A program made the position numbers and the translations under genes. Positions 1-11,436 of a DNA stretch of 64,000 nt are shown in pieces. The notes beneath the pieces were generated by a model, which had not been told where the DNA came from, ran no database searches, and saw only the letters and a program-made list of their open reading frames with translations. The stretch spans positions 19,091,001 to 19,155,000 of the forward strand of contig NC_079875.1 of NCBI RefSeq assembly GCF_029227915.1, in the 5' to 3' direction. Source of the stretch: Hydractinia symbiolongicarpus. Its lineage: Eukaryota > Cnidaria > Hydrozoa > Anthoathecata > Hydractiniidae. Positions within the stretch are counted from its first letter, which is position 1; the number at the start of each line of letters is the position of its first letter.

Positions 1-154
1 TGTCGAAAAAAATTAGATGTTTTGCTTTAGTTTCTCTCACAAGACGAATTAAAACTTGTGTTTCTTCACGAGTGGCAACGTTTCCACCAAATTCCACTTG
101 CCAAAATTCATCGGTTATTTCAAGTGATTTGTCAATGGCGACCTGTAAACTCAT
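1..154 (-). CDS. partial coding exon running off the left edge, unknown protein
   Basis: On the minus strand an ATG at 154-152 opens a frame that stays open to the window edge, about 51 codons. It begins MSLQVAIDKSLEITDEFW and continues with ordinary mixed composition. A possible splice acceptor (tttacag) lies just inside the ATG, so this may be an internal exon rather than the true start. I do not recognise the family. The protein-like composition and unbroken frame to the edge are the only evidence. Confidence 0.4.
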   Translation of the reverse strand, partial: MSLQVAIDKSLEITDEFWQVEFGGNVATREETQVLIRLVRETKAKHLIFFD

Positions 155-1380
155 GGTGTTAACTGCTGCTGTAATTAATATGTCTGGTCGCTATTTGGTC
201 ATATTGAATTATATAGCAGCTGGGAATACAAAGGTCACTTTAGTCATTTTTCCCCATTTTAAATGAAATTACAAAACGTTCTTAATGAACGATTTCTGGG
301 AAAAAAACCAACGAAGTTTCTCTTTAATTCACAAACTATTGTAAAGGCGGTGATACACGATCCGATTAATCGAATTCGATTTCTCGAAATTATATTGAAC
401 ATTAATATAAAACTGAACAGATTTTTGATAATTTCCTTTCGATAAAATGTCTTTAAGGCCGAGATACATTTGACATTTTTATTACGAAATAGAAAATTAT
501 ACAAATCGATTTGCAGAATTTTTGATTTTCGCCGGCGAAGGCAGAATCTTTAATATCGCCTGGGAAGATAGATAGATAAAGACAGCCCAGAGCCTGGACG
601 CCTAATACTTATCTAGGCTAAAGCTTAAATCCTCGTTTTGACAGATTCTATTCTGAGAACGAGGCTAAATTGAGTTTTAATCCAATAAGAATCCTAACAG
701 TGCAACAAATTGTTTTATTATCCAATGAACATTACTTTATTTTAAAGTTTATAATCGAAAGTTAAAGCTCGTGCAGTGTAGCATAATGAAGATCGACTTA
801 TAATGCGCCATCTTTAATGTTATATAATTACGTCATTTCTTTCTGTACTACAATTTTGTAAGCACGTAGACTAAAGCTATATTCAGCAGAACTAATTAAT
901 TATCAATGAATTTTAATTTAAAGAGGAATTGTTGAGGCTGATATTTTTGGTGAAAGATAATGTATTATAGCTAAAAATCGTGACATGTATGTCACGATTT
1001 TATATCTTTTTTCAGATTATTGCTAATGGCGGAAATCTTTAAGCCGCAGGGCTTCTTGTCTTGCTCTGAAATACCTGTGAAAGTTTTGCAGCATGTCTCG
1101 AAATTAATTTCAGAGCAATTCGAAATACTTTCGAAAGCTTTCGAAATGTTTCAAAGTACAAAAAGAAAACAAAACATTCGAATATCCATATAACCAACTT
1201 CGTCAGAAGAAGAATCAATCACACAAATTCGACACCATTTTGCTTGTTGGTCATTGTTGCGATAAATGTTTTAAAGAACGCAGGGGATTTAAAACTATCA
1301 AAATTCCTTGCTGTTTTTTGCGGAGTGATGCGAGGTTTTTAATTTACGCTAAGTTGATTTTTGAGTCTGGATGTTATATC
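155..1380. other. AT-rich intergenic DNA, nothing recognised
   Basis: I see no convincing gene, RNA or transposon end here. The short open frames are low-complexity and lack splice or family signals. A small inverted repeat (tcgtgacat / atgtcacga) lies near 978-1000. Confidence 0.5.
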
Positions 1381-2300
1381 TACCGTATTTCCTGTAATTA
1401 GCGCCACCCTCTGATTAGCGCCGCCCTCCAATAAGTGCCGCACCTGAAGTTTAAAGTTCTTAATAAACGCCACCTCTAATTAGCGCCACACTTGATTATT
1501 TAAATTCTACTCTTTTCTTATCAACAAAATCTTCTACATTTAGTTCAAGATAAGAATACCTTATCGGGGAAAAAAAGTCGAGAAAAAATTTTGTCGGGTT
1601 AAAATTTAGTCACTTTTGAAGAGTCACTTTTCCCTAACTAATTTTTCAAATAAGTCATTTTACCCCGACTAATTTTTGATATTCCTGTAGATAACCTCAC
1701 AAGGGAATTGGAATATATTTTTTTATTTATCTATGTATGTTTTTCATACAAAAACAATTAACTACGAGAATAAGTACAAAAATTCTTAGTCGGGAATAAC
1801 AAAATCGAGTAAAAGTACTAGTCGGGGAAAAAATAATCGGGGAAAATTTTGGTCGGGGAAAAATTAAGTTACTTGCAAAAGATTTACTCACTTTTCCCCG
1901 ACTTTTTTCTCCCTTATAAGGTATTTCTTTTTCTTTTTCTTCAGTTCTTCATGAAGACTTTTGAAAGTCTTTTCTTCATCGCGAAGCATTAAAATTTAGC
2001 TGGAAACTACAAGTCCAAGCTCTCTCTTCCTCTTTCCAGTTACATTTGCTATCACTGAATTAGAATCGTCTGCTTGTCAGTTGCTTGTCAGTTTTGAAAG
2101 TTTCATAGGTATATGTGTCCAACAAGAAGTTCTCGTTTTTCTTTGCCACCGCTCTCGCTTTCTTTAAAAACACCGATCGTGTATTTTAATACTTACGCCC
2201 TTAACCTTCAAAAACCAAAAATCTCAAACTTTGAAATAAGCGTCGGCTCTAATTAGCACCGCCCTCTAATAATCGCCGCATCTAAAATCCTAATTGTTTA
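1381..2300. repeat. degenerate copy of the 'taccgtatttcc...gcgcc' TIR element
   Basis: The stretch begins with taccgtatttcctg, followed by several diverged copies of an 'aattagcgccgccctct' motif (1397-1490). Similar motifs reappear near 2243-2285. The same motifs form the terminal arms of the better-preserved element at 26813-27705. The right terminus is not clear, so this copy is probably truncated. It is interrupted by a second element (1555-1925). Confidence 0.5.
1555..1925. mobile_element. short TIR element (MITE-like) nested in the 1381 repeat
   Basis: Imperfect terminal inverted repeats flank about 370 bp. The left arm reads aataccttatcggggaaaa with agtcg beyond; the right arm, read in reverse complement, is aataccttataagggag with aaaaaagtcg beyond. 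The interior has many direct and inverted copies of gtcggggaaaa and ttttccccgac. There is no coding capacity. The superfamily is not identified. Confidence 0.55.
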
Positions 2301-4697
2301 CATTTTTAGCAGCCTTTTTGGTTCCTACGAAGTTAAACGTTATACCCCGGTGCTGTAGTGAAGGCTTTTTAGCCAATCAGCGCTGCGGATTTCCCGTATA
2401 AACCGGTTAAGGTTATATGGAAAGATAGCTATATTGTATTTTTCGTCAAAAGAAGTTAAATGACTACTACTGCGTCTCAAAACTGTGCAGTACCCTAACT
2501 CTCTACAAATAAAAATTCTTTAAAAAAATCTTTTGGGCGCTAAATTAATTGAGTTTGAATTCACTCTATAACAGAAGATTTTATAACAACGAATAATTAT
2601 TTTATATTTACCTTTTATGACGTAAAATTAGGTACATGAAGATTTTTTTTATACCGAAATTCTTCATCTCTGAGGTGAACATGTTCGTATGCTGCGAATC
2701 AACAACTTGATGTGTGCATACAAGTTTATATGTATTATACATATATACATATGCGTGATTGACAACAACGGTTTTTTCTAGGCAGCCACTTGTTTACCAA
2801 TTCATTTTATGTCAATTTAAATGACTGAGCTGGTTTATTATGAAAAGTATTGGTGCAAAAATGCTGATTTTTATATAATATCTGATGATTCACGATTATT
2901 TAGTTTTATTTTCCTGTGAAAAAGTAATTTCCACCCCGAAAGCTGTTTTATAAACGGAATACTTTCTCGTCTCTCCCGCCGTCAGTAACTTCTTACCTTC
3001 ATATGCACCGCAACCAGCTTTGTTTAGGAAATTCCGTGTAACCAAAACACAAAACAGACTACTTAAAATCGCTCATTTACGAAAGTGGTAATCGCCAATG
3101 CTTTCCCTATTTCGCAACCTCGTACTTACGACTTTTTGTTTTTCTTACGCCAACCAGAAAACAGCCAGACAAAAGGCGCAGGGTACAGACTTGGCTGCTA
3201 CTGTCTTTGGAATTTAAATTTAAATTTTTATGACTGCAGAAAAGAAGTGTTCATTTGTAACTATGCTTTTCTTCTCTTCTCAAACAACAGAGTCAGGGCT
3301 CTGCGGGAGAGGGTGAATTGATGTGATTTGTGTTCGAAATTCAAAAGGATATATTCGCTGAGCGAGGTGTTAAAATGAATAATCAATTTAATAAATGCAT
3401 TTCGGAATCTAGTGCTCATTTTTTTAAACACACTTTGTTAGGTTAATCATAAGAAAGGTGGAAAGAACTTTAGTATGGTAGACCACTGATATTGTACAAA
3501 CAAAGAGATACGCGTCAGTTCCAACCAGTCAAAAATGCGTAAAGCGAAACTCAAAAACATCGTTAAAAAGAAAAGTATAATTAACAGCAATAATATGTCG
3601 AAAATAAAATGATAACATTCTAAGAAATGTCACAAAACAATTTCATGAATTGACCACGAGTTTATTAATCGATTTTTGTTTATTTATAACATATGATATA
3701 ACATGTGACATAATTTTGGCCGCTTTTGATTCTCAAGGGTCACGTGTATGGATTGAGTGAAGGGCATTTTCGCAAGGCTGACTCGTCTTCCAAAGAACTG
3801 ATGCGGTAATGTTTGGACGACAGAAAAGCTAAAACCGGGCGAAACAGGCAATATCTCGACAAAATAACTGAAAGACAAAACTTCAATTTGAAAATCAGTT
3901 GGTTGGAAAAAGTGGCAGAATGCGCAATAATAACCTGAATTTGTCATAAGCACTACTTGCCACGGTATTCTAAGATGAATTTGCTGTCAGAAAACAGCTA
4001 AATGACAATTCTTGAAATTTAGAAATTTTTTCTAGGGGAACCATCTTAAGATGTCACTCTTTTCCAAGAAAAAGTTGTGCCAGTTTTCGTCCAACATTGT
4101 GTCCAGGACCCACTCTCTATATATCAAAGAAATCTTGATTTTTTTTTAATTTTTTATTTTTCCGAGGCATACTGGAAAACCAGGACTCTAAAGAGCTGAA
4201 CAGGATCCAGGATCCTAAGCAACTCGAATTGAATACGAGTAAATAAAACCTAATAAATTATTTTGGTTATCTGAGCTAGTGTCTGTCTTTCTTTTCTGCT
4301 CAGAAGTTTTCTTGCTGTTTCTACTATTTTCTCCCTTTCTCAATTACTCATAAACAAAGTGTTGAAGTGAATTTTAGGCATTACATAGGATTGACGTCTC
4401 TTCTTGCCATCATAAAGGCTTTGATGGCCCTTCACATTCACAGGAATAAATTGCTTCCAAAGTGTTCACTTGAGACTTTTACGGATAAACAACGAATAAG
4501 GCGAGATAACTAACGGAAAGTTTTAACGTCCTTGGGAATCTATCCTAACGGTTGGCTCTTCCTCCCTTCTGACTGTAGCTATGTTACATTATTGGCAGAG
4601 GTACGTATGGCATTGCTCTAACTTGCTTGCCTGCCATACAAGCCGGTTAGCGGTCAGTAGATGGCACCAAATAGGCTGACAATACTGCATTTAAAGT
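2301..4697. other. AT-rich non-coding DNA, nothing firmly recognised
   Basis: Open frames at 3085-3321 and 3684-3953 have no recognisable domains, splice context or conserved composition, so they are not called. No RNA gene or clear transposon boundary is seen. Confidence 0.45.
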
Positions 4698-4770
4698 GCG
4701 CCTGAGTGGGGACTCGAACCTGAAACCTTATGATTGCAAGGCGAATGCGCTACCACTACACCATCTCCGC
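4698..4770 (-). tRNA. tRNA-like sequence (tRNA pseudogene or SINE head) with A and B boxes
   Basis: Read on the minus strand the segment begins gcggagatggtgtagtgg and ends in a T-arm with ggttcgagtcc. The A box (tggtgtagtgg, plus positions 4753-4763) and B box (ggttcgagtcc, 4710-4720) match the internal RNA polymerase III promoter consensus. The acceptor stem and anticodon stem pair poorly, with an oversized loop between cctt and aagg. A working tRNA is therefore unlikely; a tRNA pseudogene or the head of a tRNA-derived SINE fits better. Confidence 0.55.
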
Positions 4771-5326
4771 ATGTATACGAAGGTGTACATGTGTTTTATT
4801 AGGGAAATACCAATGCAATAAAATTGTTTAAACTATAAATATTGAATTTCCCCCTTACAATTAATTAAGAGGTCTAAAAGATATACGCATTATAATTTTA
4901 GGACGTCTTGGGAAATTCCCTTGTCACCATTTTGCTGGTAATTTTGAATGTTCCTCGTATGTATTTGAAGAATGTCTCAATTAAAGACTTTTTTAAAATG
5001 TTCGAGAGTATTTTTACGCGTTACTAATGAAGTTAGAATTTTTATCGGAAAAACATTTAGTGGTTCCACAAAATCTTTCATCTATTTTTCCAACCCGTTT
5101 TTTATACATTTTGTCTCTAGGTAGCTGCAAAATTTTTTTTTTTTTTGGGGGGGGGGGCATTTCTAACTGACACATTTACGCGACCAAAAAAATAATTTTA
5201 AGCATGCAGCACTTAGAATTAGAGAAGATAAATTACCGCCACATCATTATCCCATATCCGCATTTATAATTAGAAAAATGTTTTATCATTACCGCACTAA
5301 AATAGAAATTCTATTCGACATTGATA
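4771..5326. other. AT-rich flank of Polinton-1
   Basis: No gene is seen. A homopolymer tract of T followed by G lies at about 5138-5157. The left copy of the Polinton-1 target duplication ends this segment. Confidence 0.5.
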
Positions 5327-5332
5327 TGGTAA
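5327..5332. repeat. target-site duplication of Polinton-1, left copy (tggtaa)
   Basis: The six bases tggtaa immediately precede the 5'-AGAGATAG terminus. They are repeated exactly at 20505-20510 after the TATCTC-3' terminus. A 6-bp duplication with AG...TC ends is the published Polinton signature. Confidence 0.9.
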
Positions 5333-5570
5333 AGAGATAGAGAAATGTATGTTCTGGCGCAGTCGCTCACGCGCACGGTCAAGCCACAACAAGTTCCTGC
5401 TCATCCAGTAGTGGGGTAAATCCCTAATAGACCGTGTTGAGTCATGCAAAACGGAGGTTAAGTCCCTATCATACAAAAAATGAGTAAAAAAAATTCTAGC
5501 GCACCTAGAAGGGGATTTCCCTTATACAGTGATGACGTCATCAAAAATTAACGCATGCGTAGTAAAGATG
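5333..5570. repeat. left terminal inverted repeat of Polinton-1
   Basis: It aligns in reverse complement over almost its whole length with 20273-20504, with small indels and substitutions. It starts agagatagagaaatg and ends near acgcatgcg...agtaaagatg. It contains a CRE-like palindrome TGACGTCA at 5533-5540. Confidence 0.9.
5533..5540. promoter_or_regulatory. CRE-like palindrome TGACGTCA in the left TIR
   Basis: A perfect TGACGTCA octamer (the consensus site for CREB/ATF bZIP factors). It is kept in the opposite TIR at 20303-20310 and in both TIRs of Polinton-2. Beside it on the minus strand is a TATAAG-like sequence. A regulatory role is inferred from sequence only. Confidence 0.4.
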
Positions 5571-5638
5571 TGAACAAACTGCGTTAGTTTTTGACCGTGA
5601 TGAAATCCTCTGGGAAAAATGCTTTCAATACAATAAAG

Positions 5639-8600
5639 ATGAACACACACACTGTAAAACAATTACGTGATATCGCGAAAAGCCGTGGGCTTACAGGGTA
5701 TTACAGGCTACGTAAAGTCGAATTAGTGGATATGTTGGATAATGTACAACGAAAGCCAATTAAACCTATAACATCAGAGGATATGGACCTCTTCGAGAGA
5801 CAGGAACTGGCGGACCCGTCCAGCTATAGGGGATAAGATGAGGGAATGGCATAATTGGGTATTACCCCCATCCGAGAAGGAACTGTCAAAAATCGTTCGG
5901 TTGTAGGGGATAAGATGAGGGGGTGGTATAACTGGTTAGTTGATGCCTATAAAGGAGGGGGTCAAGAAAACATATGCGACCTTCAAACGTAAGGTTATGA
6001 ATCTCTATAGGACAGCTAGCGCGAGACCTACACTTTACGCTGAGGTCGAACAGGAGGCTGAAGAAGAAACTACCTTGAGGATATCCAATATCTATATGAT
6101 CAGCCGGGGCAAGATTTTACACCTCAGGAACATATGCATGCGCTGCACAGGACCTTTCAAAGTTTCCGCATTCCTGGTATAGGAGGAGCCGACGTAGACG
6201 GGTATATGGGGATGGTAAGACCCAACATGAAAACCTTAATTGAAGAGCAGGTAGGGGAAATGGGATCAGCGAAGGTACAGCTAACACTGTGGATCATGTG
6301 GAAGAAGAAAATAGTACCAAACTCGGATGGGGCTAACGATGAGTTTATCGAGGTTAAGAAAGCCTTCAATAGTAACATGACGTCAATATTCCACGGTAGC
6401 AACGTAGACGACATGCTGGATAGGATGTTTGCCAATATCAGGACGCACGTGGAACATCCTGCATTACCCCAAAGTGGATTCACGATCAGTAGAATCCTAT
6501 ACCTTGATGTAGACTTTCATAAGCTGAGGCTAACAAGGGGTTCCTTCTACATAGAACCCCCTAAATTTATAGCCTCAAAGAAGGCAATCATCAACCCAAA
6601 AAATGATGACTAGGAGTGCTTCAAATGAGTTGTTATATCATCCCTACATTATGCAGAGATCGAAAAAGATGTACAAAGAATCACTAAGCTGAGACTCTAC
6701 GTAGACCTCTACCATTGGGAGGGTATAGAGTTTCCGACAAACATCAAGGACATATCCAAGTTCGAGAATAATAATAAGGACATCGCGGTAAACGTTCTAT
6801 ACATAACGGGAAAGAAGATCAATATCCTCCGGCGATCAGAGCACAACATTAGACGTAACAAGCAGGTGAACCTACTGCTTATCACGGATGACAAAAAGAC
6901 TCACTACACAGTCGTCAAGAGTCTACCGCGACTCTTAGGTAGTGAGACATCGAAGAACACAAAATCGATGCACTTCTGCCTGAACTGCCTACATGCCTTT
7001 TCTACAGTTGAATCGCGGGATAAGCATTATGGCTATTGCAGGGACCACGAGGCTGTTAAGATCACGATGCCAAACGAGACTGAAAAATGGGTACAATATA
7101 GGGATGGCCAGCAACAATTCAAAGTACCCTTTGCAATATATGCGGGTTTTGAAAGCTTATTGATACCATTAGAAGATGCCAGGGAGACCAAGACGAAAAG
7201 GCTGAGTAAGCATGTACCATCTGGATAGTGTACATACAGTACCTTTGCCTATGGGATGTACCGGACCCACTAACAGTCTACAGGGGTAAGGACTGTGTCA
7301 CGCGATTCGTCAATCATATGGAGGATGAGGTAAAGAGGTTATATAATACCTACCCGCAGCAACCCATGGCTGAACTAACACAGGTGTTAAAAAGGAAACA
7401 CAACGAGGCCACAGAATGCCATATATGCCTAAAGCCGTTTGACGACTGTGAGAATAACCGCAAGGTTCGAGACCATTGTCACTATACAGGGCTGTATAAA
7501 GGCGCGGCACATAACAGCTGCAACCTCAAATACAAGATACCCAGCCAAACAAGATATACCTGTGATCTTCCACAGTCTTTCACGGTATGATGCCCATCTC
7601 TTCATACGGGATTTAGGTGAAAAATACGACACCCAGGACATTGGTTGTATCGCAGAGAATACTGAAAAATATATCTCTTTCAACGTTAAAATCAAGGTAC
7701 CACTTTAAGGCATGGGGTACGGAGACGGTGAGGTGTACAAGAAGATCGAAATCAGGTTTATCGACAGCTGTAGATTTATGGCCTCAAGCCTGGATAAACT
7801 GGCGAGCAATCTCATTGGAACAAACGCCGCCGGTATAATGTCAATATTGTGCAGATAACTGCCTGGAATTTCAGAGTATAGACGCCGAGTATGTGGCCAA
7901 ATTTTGATGTAAAAATTGCGACTCGAATACCACGAAGCAACTTAATCGAGACCAGGTAAAGGCAAACGTACCATCCATGGCAAAGTTCATCGACAAAGAT
8001 GATGTTTTCAGGCTAATGCTCAGAAAAGGTGTCTATCCGTACGAGTACATGGATGATTGGCAACGATTTCAGGAGGTGGAGCTGCCTCCCCAGGAGGCAT
8101 TCTACAGAAAGCTGAATATGAAGGGGATCAGCGACAAGGATTATAAATACGCGATAAAGGTATGGAATTGTATTCCCCCGGAAGGTGATGTAGTCACTAT
8201 GGGCGACTATCACGACATATACCTGACCATGGACGATTTTTGAAACGTTTCGGGACGTATGCTTAACAAACTACAAGCTTGATCCTGCCCATTTCTACTC
8301 CGCACCTGGGTTGGAATGGAAAGCAGCACTTAAGTTTACCGGAATCAGGTTAGAACTCCTTATGGACCCCGATATGCTCCTGATGTTCGAGAAGGATATC
8401 CGTGGAGGTATAACCTAAGCTGTTGCTATGCTAAGGCAAACAACAAGTATATGGGAGGTCAGTACGATCCAGAGGTTGAATCCTCCTACCTCCAGTTATT
8501 AGAAGCTAATAACCTATACGGATGGGAAATGTGTCAAGACCTCCCAACGGATGGCTTCAAATGTGCCGAACGTCGAGGCATTTAGCGAAAAGCGAATCGA

Positions 8601-9783
8601 GAAGCTCGTTGAAATGAACAAGTATGGGTACATTTTAGAGGTTGACATCGACTACCCAAAGAGACTACACGATACCCATAATGGGTTGCCATTTCTACCC
8701 GAACGCATGGTAATTAAAAAGGTCGAGAATCTGGTACCGAACTTGGGGCATAAACGTGGATATGTTGTGCATATCAGAGCCCTTCACGAGGCCATAAGGC
8801 ATGGGCTTGAACTGAAGAAGGTGCATAGGGTCATCCAGTTTAACCAGAAGGCATGGTTGAAAGGGTACATCGATCACAACACGAGGCTTAGAAGTGCTGC
8901 CAAAAACGAGTTCGAGAAAGACTTCTACAAGCTCATGAACCTCTCAGTGTTTGGCAAGACCATGGACAATATCCGGAACCACCGCAACATTCAGCTGGTC
9001 ACCAACGAGGACAAGTATATGAAGTTTGTCATGAAGCCAAATTTCAAGGGTGGAAGCCGGTTCAGAAAACACCTCCTAGGTGTAGAGATGGGTAAAACAG
9101 AGGTCAACATGAACAAGCCTGTATACATAAGTCAGGCCATACTGGATATATCAAAAATGGTAATGTACGAGTTCCACTATGACTATTTGCAGCCCAAATA
9201 TGGTAGCAAATTGCAGCTCTGCTACATGGACACAGACAGTTTCGTGTACCACGTCCGAACGGAAGACTTTTACAGGGATATCGCCAACGATGTCGAGACA
9301 CGTTTTGATACGAGTGCCTATAGCAAGGATGATAACAGGCCTCTTTCCATAGGCAAAAATAAGAAGGTCGTGGGTCTCTTGAAGGATGAGTTAAGTGAGA
9401 AGGTTATGACAGAGTTCATCACCCTAAGAGCAAAGCTATATGCCTACAAGAGCCTTACAAAAGAGGGCGGTGATCGCAAAGCGAAGGGCGTAAAGAGATG
9501 TGTGACTAAGAAGTCTATCACCTTCGGCGACTATAGGCGATCTCTGGAGATAGTCATCACGAAGCCAGTAAAGCATCCGGGAAGGGTTGCGCAGGGACAC
9601 AAGTTGGCGGCACTGATGAGGAAAAGAAAGGAAGAAATGAAACAACAAGAGGGTACTGCAGAGCCTAAAGTCAAAACCTCTTCTGGGGCCAGTTTCGTAC
9701 AGTCAGTCTACATGTACGGTGTAGGGACTTTGGCCGTGCTTGCCATAGGAGTAGGCGTTTGGTACAGGTTTGGTAGATATTGA
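5639..9783 (+). pseudogene. protein-primed family B DNA polymerase of Polinton-1, broken and fused to a membrane protein
   Basis: PolB copies the element by protein priming. The likely ATG is 5639, preceded by acaataaag; another ATG lies at 5600. Pieces in order: a SAP/Rho-N-like helix-extended segment (VKQLRDIAKSRG...GYYRLRKVEL) at the N-terminus; a linker; the exonuclease region (YAGFESLL near 7138, where the sister copy has YADFESLL); a zinc-finger insert (CHICLKPF...CHYTG) near 7420-7500; motif A near 8490 (LLEANNLYG, with Glu where the sister has Asp); motif B (FYKLMNLSVFGKTMDN, about 8926-8973); motif C (CYMDTDS, about 9222); and KAKGVK downstream. Stops occur at 6611-6613, 6626 and 7226, with several frameshifts before 8551. 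The last open frame (8551-9783) runs from PolB straight into a membrane-protein tail. That tail is a separate gene in Polinton-2. Confidence 0.9.
9550..9783 (+). other. membrane-protein tail fused in frame to PolB by a deletion
   Basis: The last ~78 residues of the 8551-9783 frame match the separate Polinton-2 gene at 43235-43579. Shared words are KHPGRVAQGHKLAALM, a basic/Gln stretch, KVKTSSGAS and a hydrophobic helix (YGVGTLAVLAIGVGVW). In Polinton-2 the PolB end, an extra gene (42742-43230) and this gene follow one another. In Polinton-1 about 0.7 kb between them is missing and the join happens to be in frame. Confidence 0.75.
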
Positions 9784-9806
9784 GATTTTCAAAATGCTAC
9801 AAATAA

Positions 9807-10067
9807 ATGGCAACAAGCAAGGCTCACATGGACAGCAACATTAGCCCGAAGGTTATTGACTCTTTATGGGAATCAGTCAGGCTGGTATCGTGTACGATCC
9901 TGATAACTATGCGTGCAAAAAAGGCCATAGGAGTTTCTAGACCTGGGGCTAACATGGACCTTGAGGACGGTCTGAAGGTCACCGGCTATATAACGGCAGC
10001 GATCTTGTTCGACGTATACGCGATCAAGCAGGGATGGTATAAGAAATCATTGATACCTCCAAAATAG
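9807..10067 (+). CDS. small single-helix membrane protein of Polinton-1
   Basis: An intact 86-residue frame from an ATG preceded by aaata (caaataaATG). It contains one hydrophobic helix (GYITAAILFDVYAI) near residues 58-71 and a basic tail ending SLIPPK. The counterpart in Polinton-2 (43606-43786) is broken. No family is recognised. It lies between the polymerase and the zinc-ribbon gene on the same strand and may be a virion membrane or accessory protein, but that is inference. Confidence 0.6.
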   Translation: MATSKAHMDSNISPKVIDSLWESVRLVSCTILITMRAKKAIGVSRPGANMDLEDGLKVTGYITAAILFDVYAIKQGWYKKSLIPPK

Positions 10068-10079
10068 AGTGTCTGATAA

Positions 10080-10113
10080 AACTCGTGTTTGTCCCTAAGG
10101 ACAAAAACGAGTT
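10080..10113 (+). promoter_or_regulatory. hairpin abutting the zinc-ribbon gene start
   Basis: The arms at 10080-10094 and 10099-10113 pair over 15 bases with one mismatch and a 4-base loop (ctaa). The ATG of the zinc-ribbon gene follows at 10114. The equivalent place in Polinton-2 (43801-43827) has a hairpin of different sequence. Confidence 0.6.
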
Positions 10114-10826
10114 ATGGAAGGAACCAAGAGTTGCCCGAGATGTAAACACTTTTTATCTATGGACAATTTCAAAATGAAACGTAATGGTCAACTAACGGGG
10201 ACATGCATCAAATGCCTCGATAAAAAGAAAGTGTCAAAGGAGCGTACAACAAAGTGCCGCCCCGGCAACCAACCTCTACATGAGCTCATGGCTATCTGTA
10301 GGGGCCATATTGAAGCCCAGTTTTCCGAGGGGATGGAATGTTATTCGAAGTGCAGACACGTTTTAAACCTGGACAGGTTCAAGATTAGGGGCAATAGTCA
10401 AACGAAAAGTTGTATAGATTGCCTGGATAAGGCGAAGGGGAAGCGGGGTGCCAAAACAAAGACCATGTTATTGACTACGAAGTAGATCCTATCGGGAAAG
10501 ACAGTAAAATTAGAGGGTTTCAACAGGATGAGAATTACCTGCTTCTTTACACTCTGCTCACATACAACATCATACCCATACCAACTCATCAGAGCACCCC
10601 CTGAGCATGTCAGACCGGAGAATGCATGGCTCCTCAAGAGGTATTGCAAGGTATTGCGATGCCTACAGGGAAAATTAACATATGCTCCAGTACCCCTCAA
10701 ACTCGAAATACCAATTTTTGCCCCGTTTGCCGGGGGTCTTTGGTGAAGAATCACGGTGACGTGTTAATATGTTCTTCATGCGCCGCCATGTACCCGAAAA
10801 TACATAATAAGAAATGGTCCTACTAG
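10114..10826 (+). pseudogene. zinc-ribbon protein of Polinton-1, frameshifted
   Basis: The first open part (10114-10485, 123 codons) has two Cys pair units: CPRCKHFLSMDNFKMK...CIKCLDKKK and CYSKCRHVLNLDRFKI...CIDCLDKAK. After frame changes, the reading matches the sister gene through DENYLL and ends with a CPVC...CSSC ribbon (NFCPVCRGSLV...ICSSCAAMYPKIH) and a stop at 10824-10826. It probably binds nucleic acid or is structural; the family name is not known to me. Its end overlaps the ATPase start by about 13 bases. It matches Polinton-2 43833-44629. Confidence 0.7.
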
Positions 10827-11395
10827 ACGTCGTAAGGGACCCACATACGGCAATTTTTACAGGACCCACAAGCTGTGGCAAGACGCAACGTGTCCTTGAC
10901 CTTCTCGAGCAGGAGTATAAAAAGGAACTATCACAATATTGTGATACTGTGCCCGACCACACGTCGGAATACCACCTATTTGGAAAGGGCCTCGCTCTGG
11001 AAGGATAATTACGTGTTCCTAATAGACCCTGGGAATGAGCTGTTTGAATGGATCCAAAATTTGTTCTCGTTGCTGGCAGGCGACGTGTTTGTCGTGGACG
11101 ACCTCATAGCCGATGAAAGCCTCGATGAGCGTCGACAATTCCTACTTGAATTAGCTATTTCGGCTGTCTTTGGCTACTCACGCAGTCGTATACAGCTCTA
11201 CCCAAGAACCTTCGGAGGCAGGAAAAAACCTTGTTTGCATGGTACCCTCACGAGAGGAGTGAAATGAGGCTAATCCACGAGGAAACGAATTTGATGCCCG
11301 ACTCGGATGATATCAAGGCTGAATTGAAAAAGTACAAGCATGCATGCTTGTACGTGAGATTAGAACATCCTAGGACTTGGAAGATTCTCGAATGA
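10814..11395 (+). pseudogene. A32-like genome-packaging ATPase of Polinton-1, frameshifted
   Basis: Starts MVLLDVVRDPHTAIFTG. The Walker A motif is GPTSCGKT near residue 17. After a frameshift (about 10975) the frame continues with YVFLIDPGNELFEWIQ and the Walker B VFVVDDLIADE near 11088-11120. After another shift near 11250 it ends RLEHPRTWKILE and a stop at 11393-11395. This belongs to the FtsK/HerA-type packaging ATPases found in Polintons, virophages and large DNA viruses. At about 190 residues it is near the short Polinton form. It is the fourth gene in the plus-strand run. Confidence 0.85.
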
Positions 11396-11436
11396 CTACG
11401 GTGAAATCCTCTGGCTTACGTTGATATATTAGAAAG

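Noticed and set aside
6157-6483. Antisense open frame of 108 codons in Polinton-1
   Set aside because: It is a shadow of the PolB coding strand, with no conserved words of its own.
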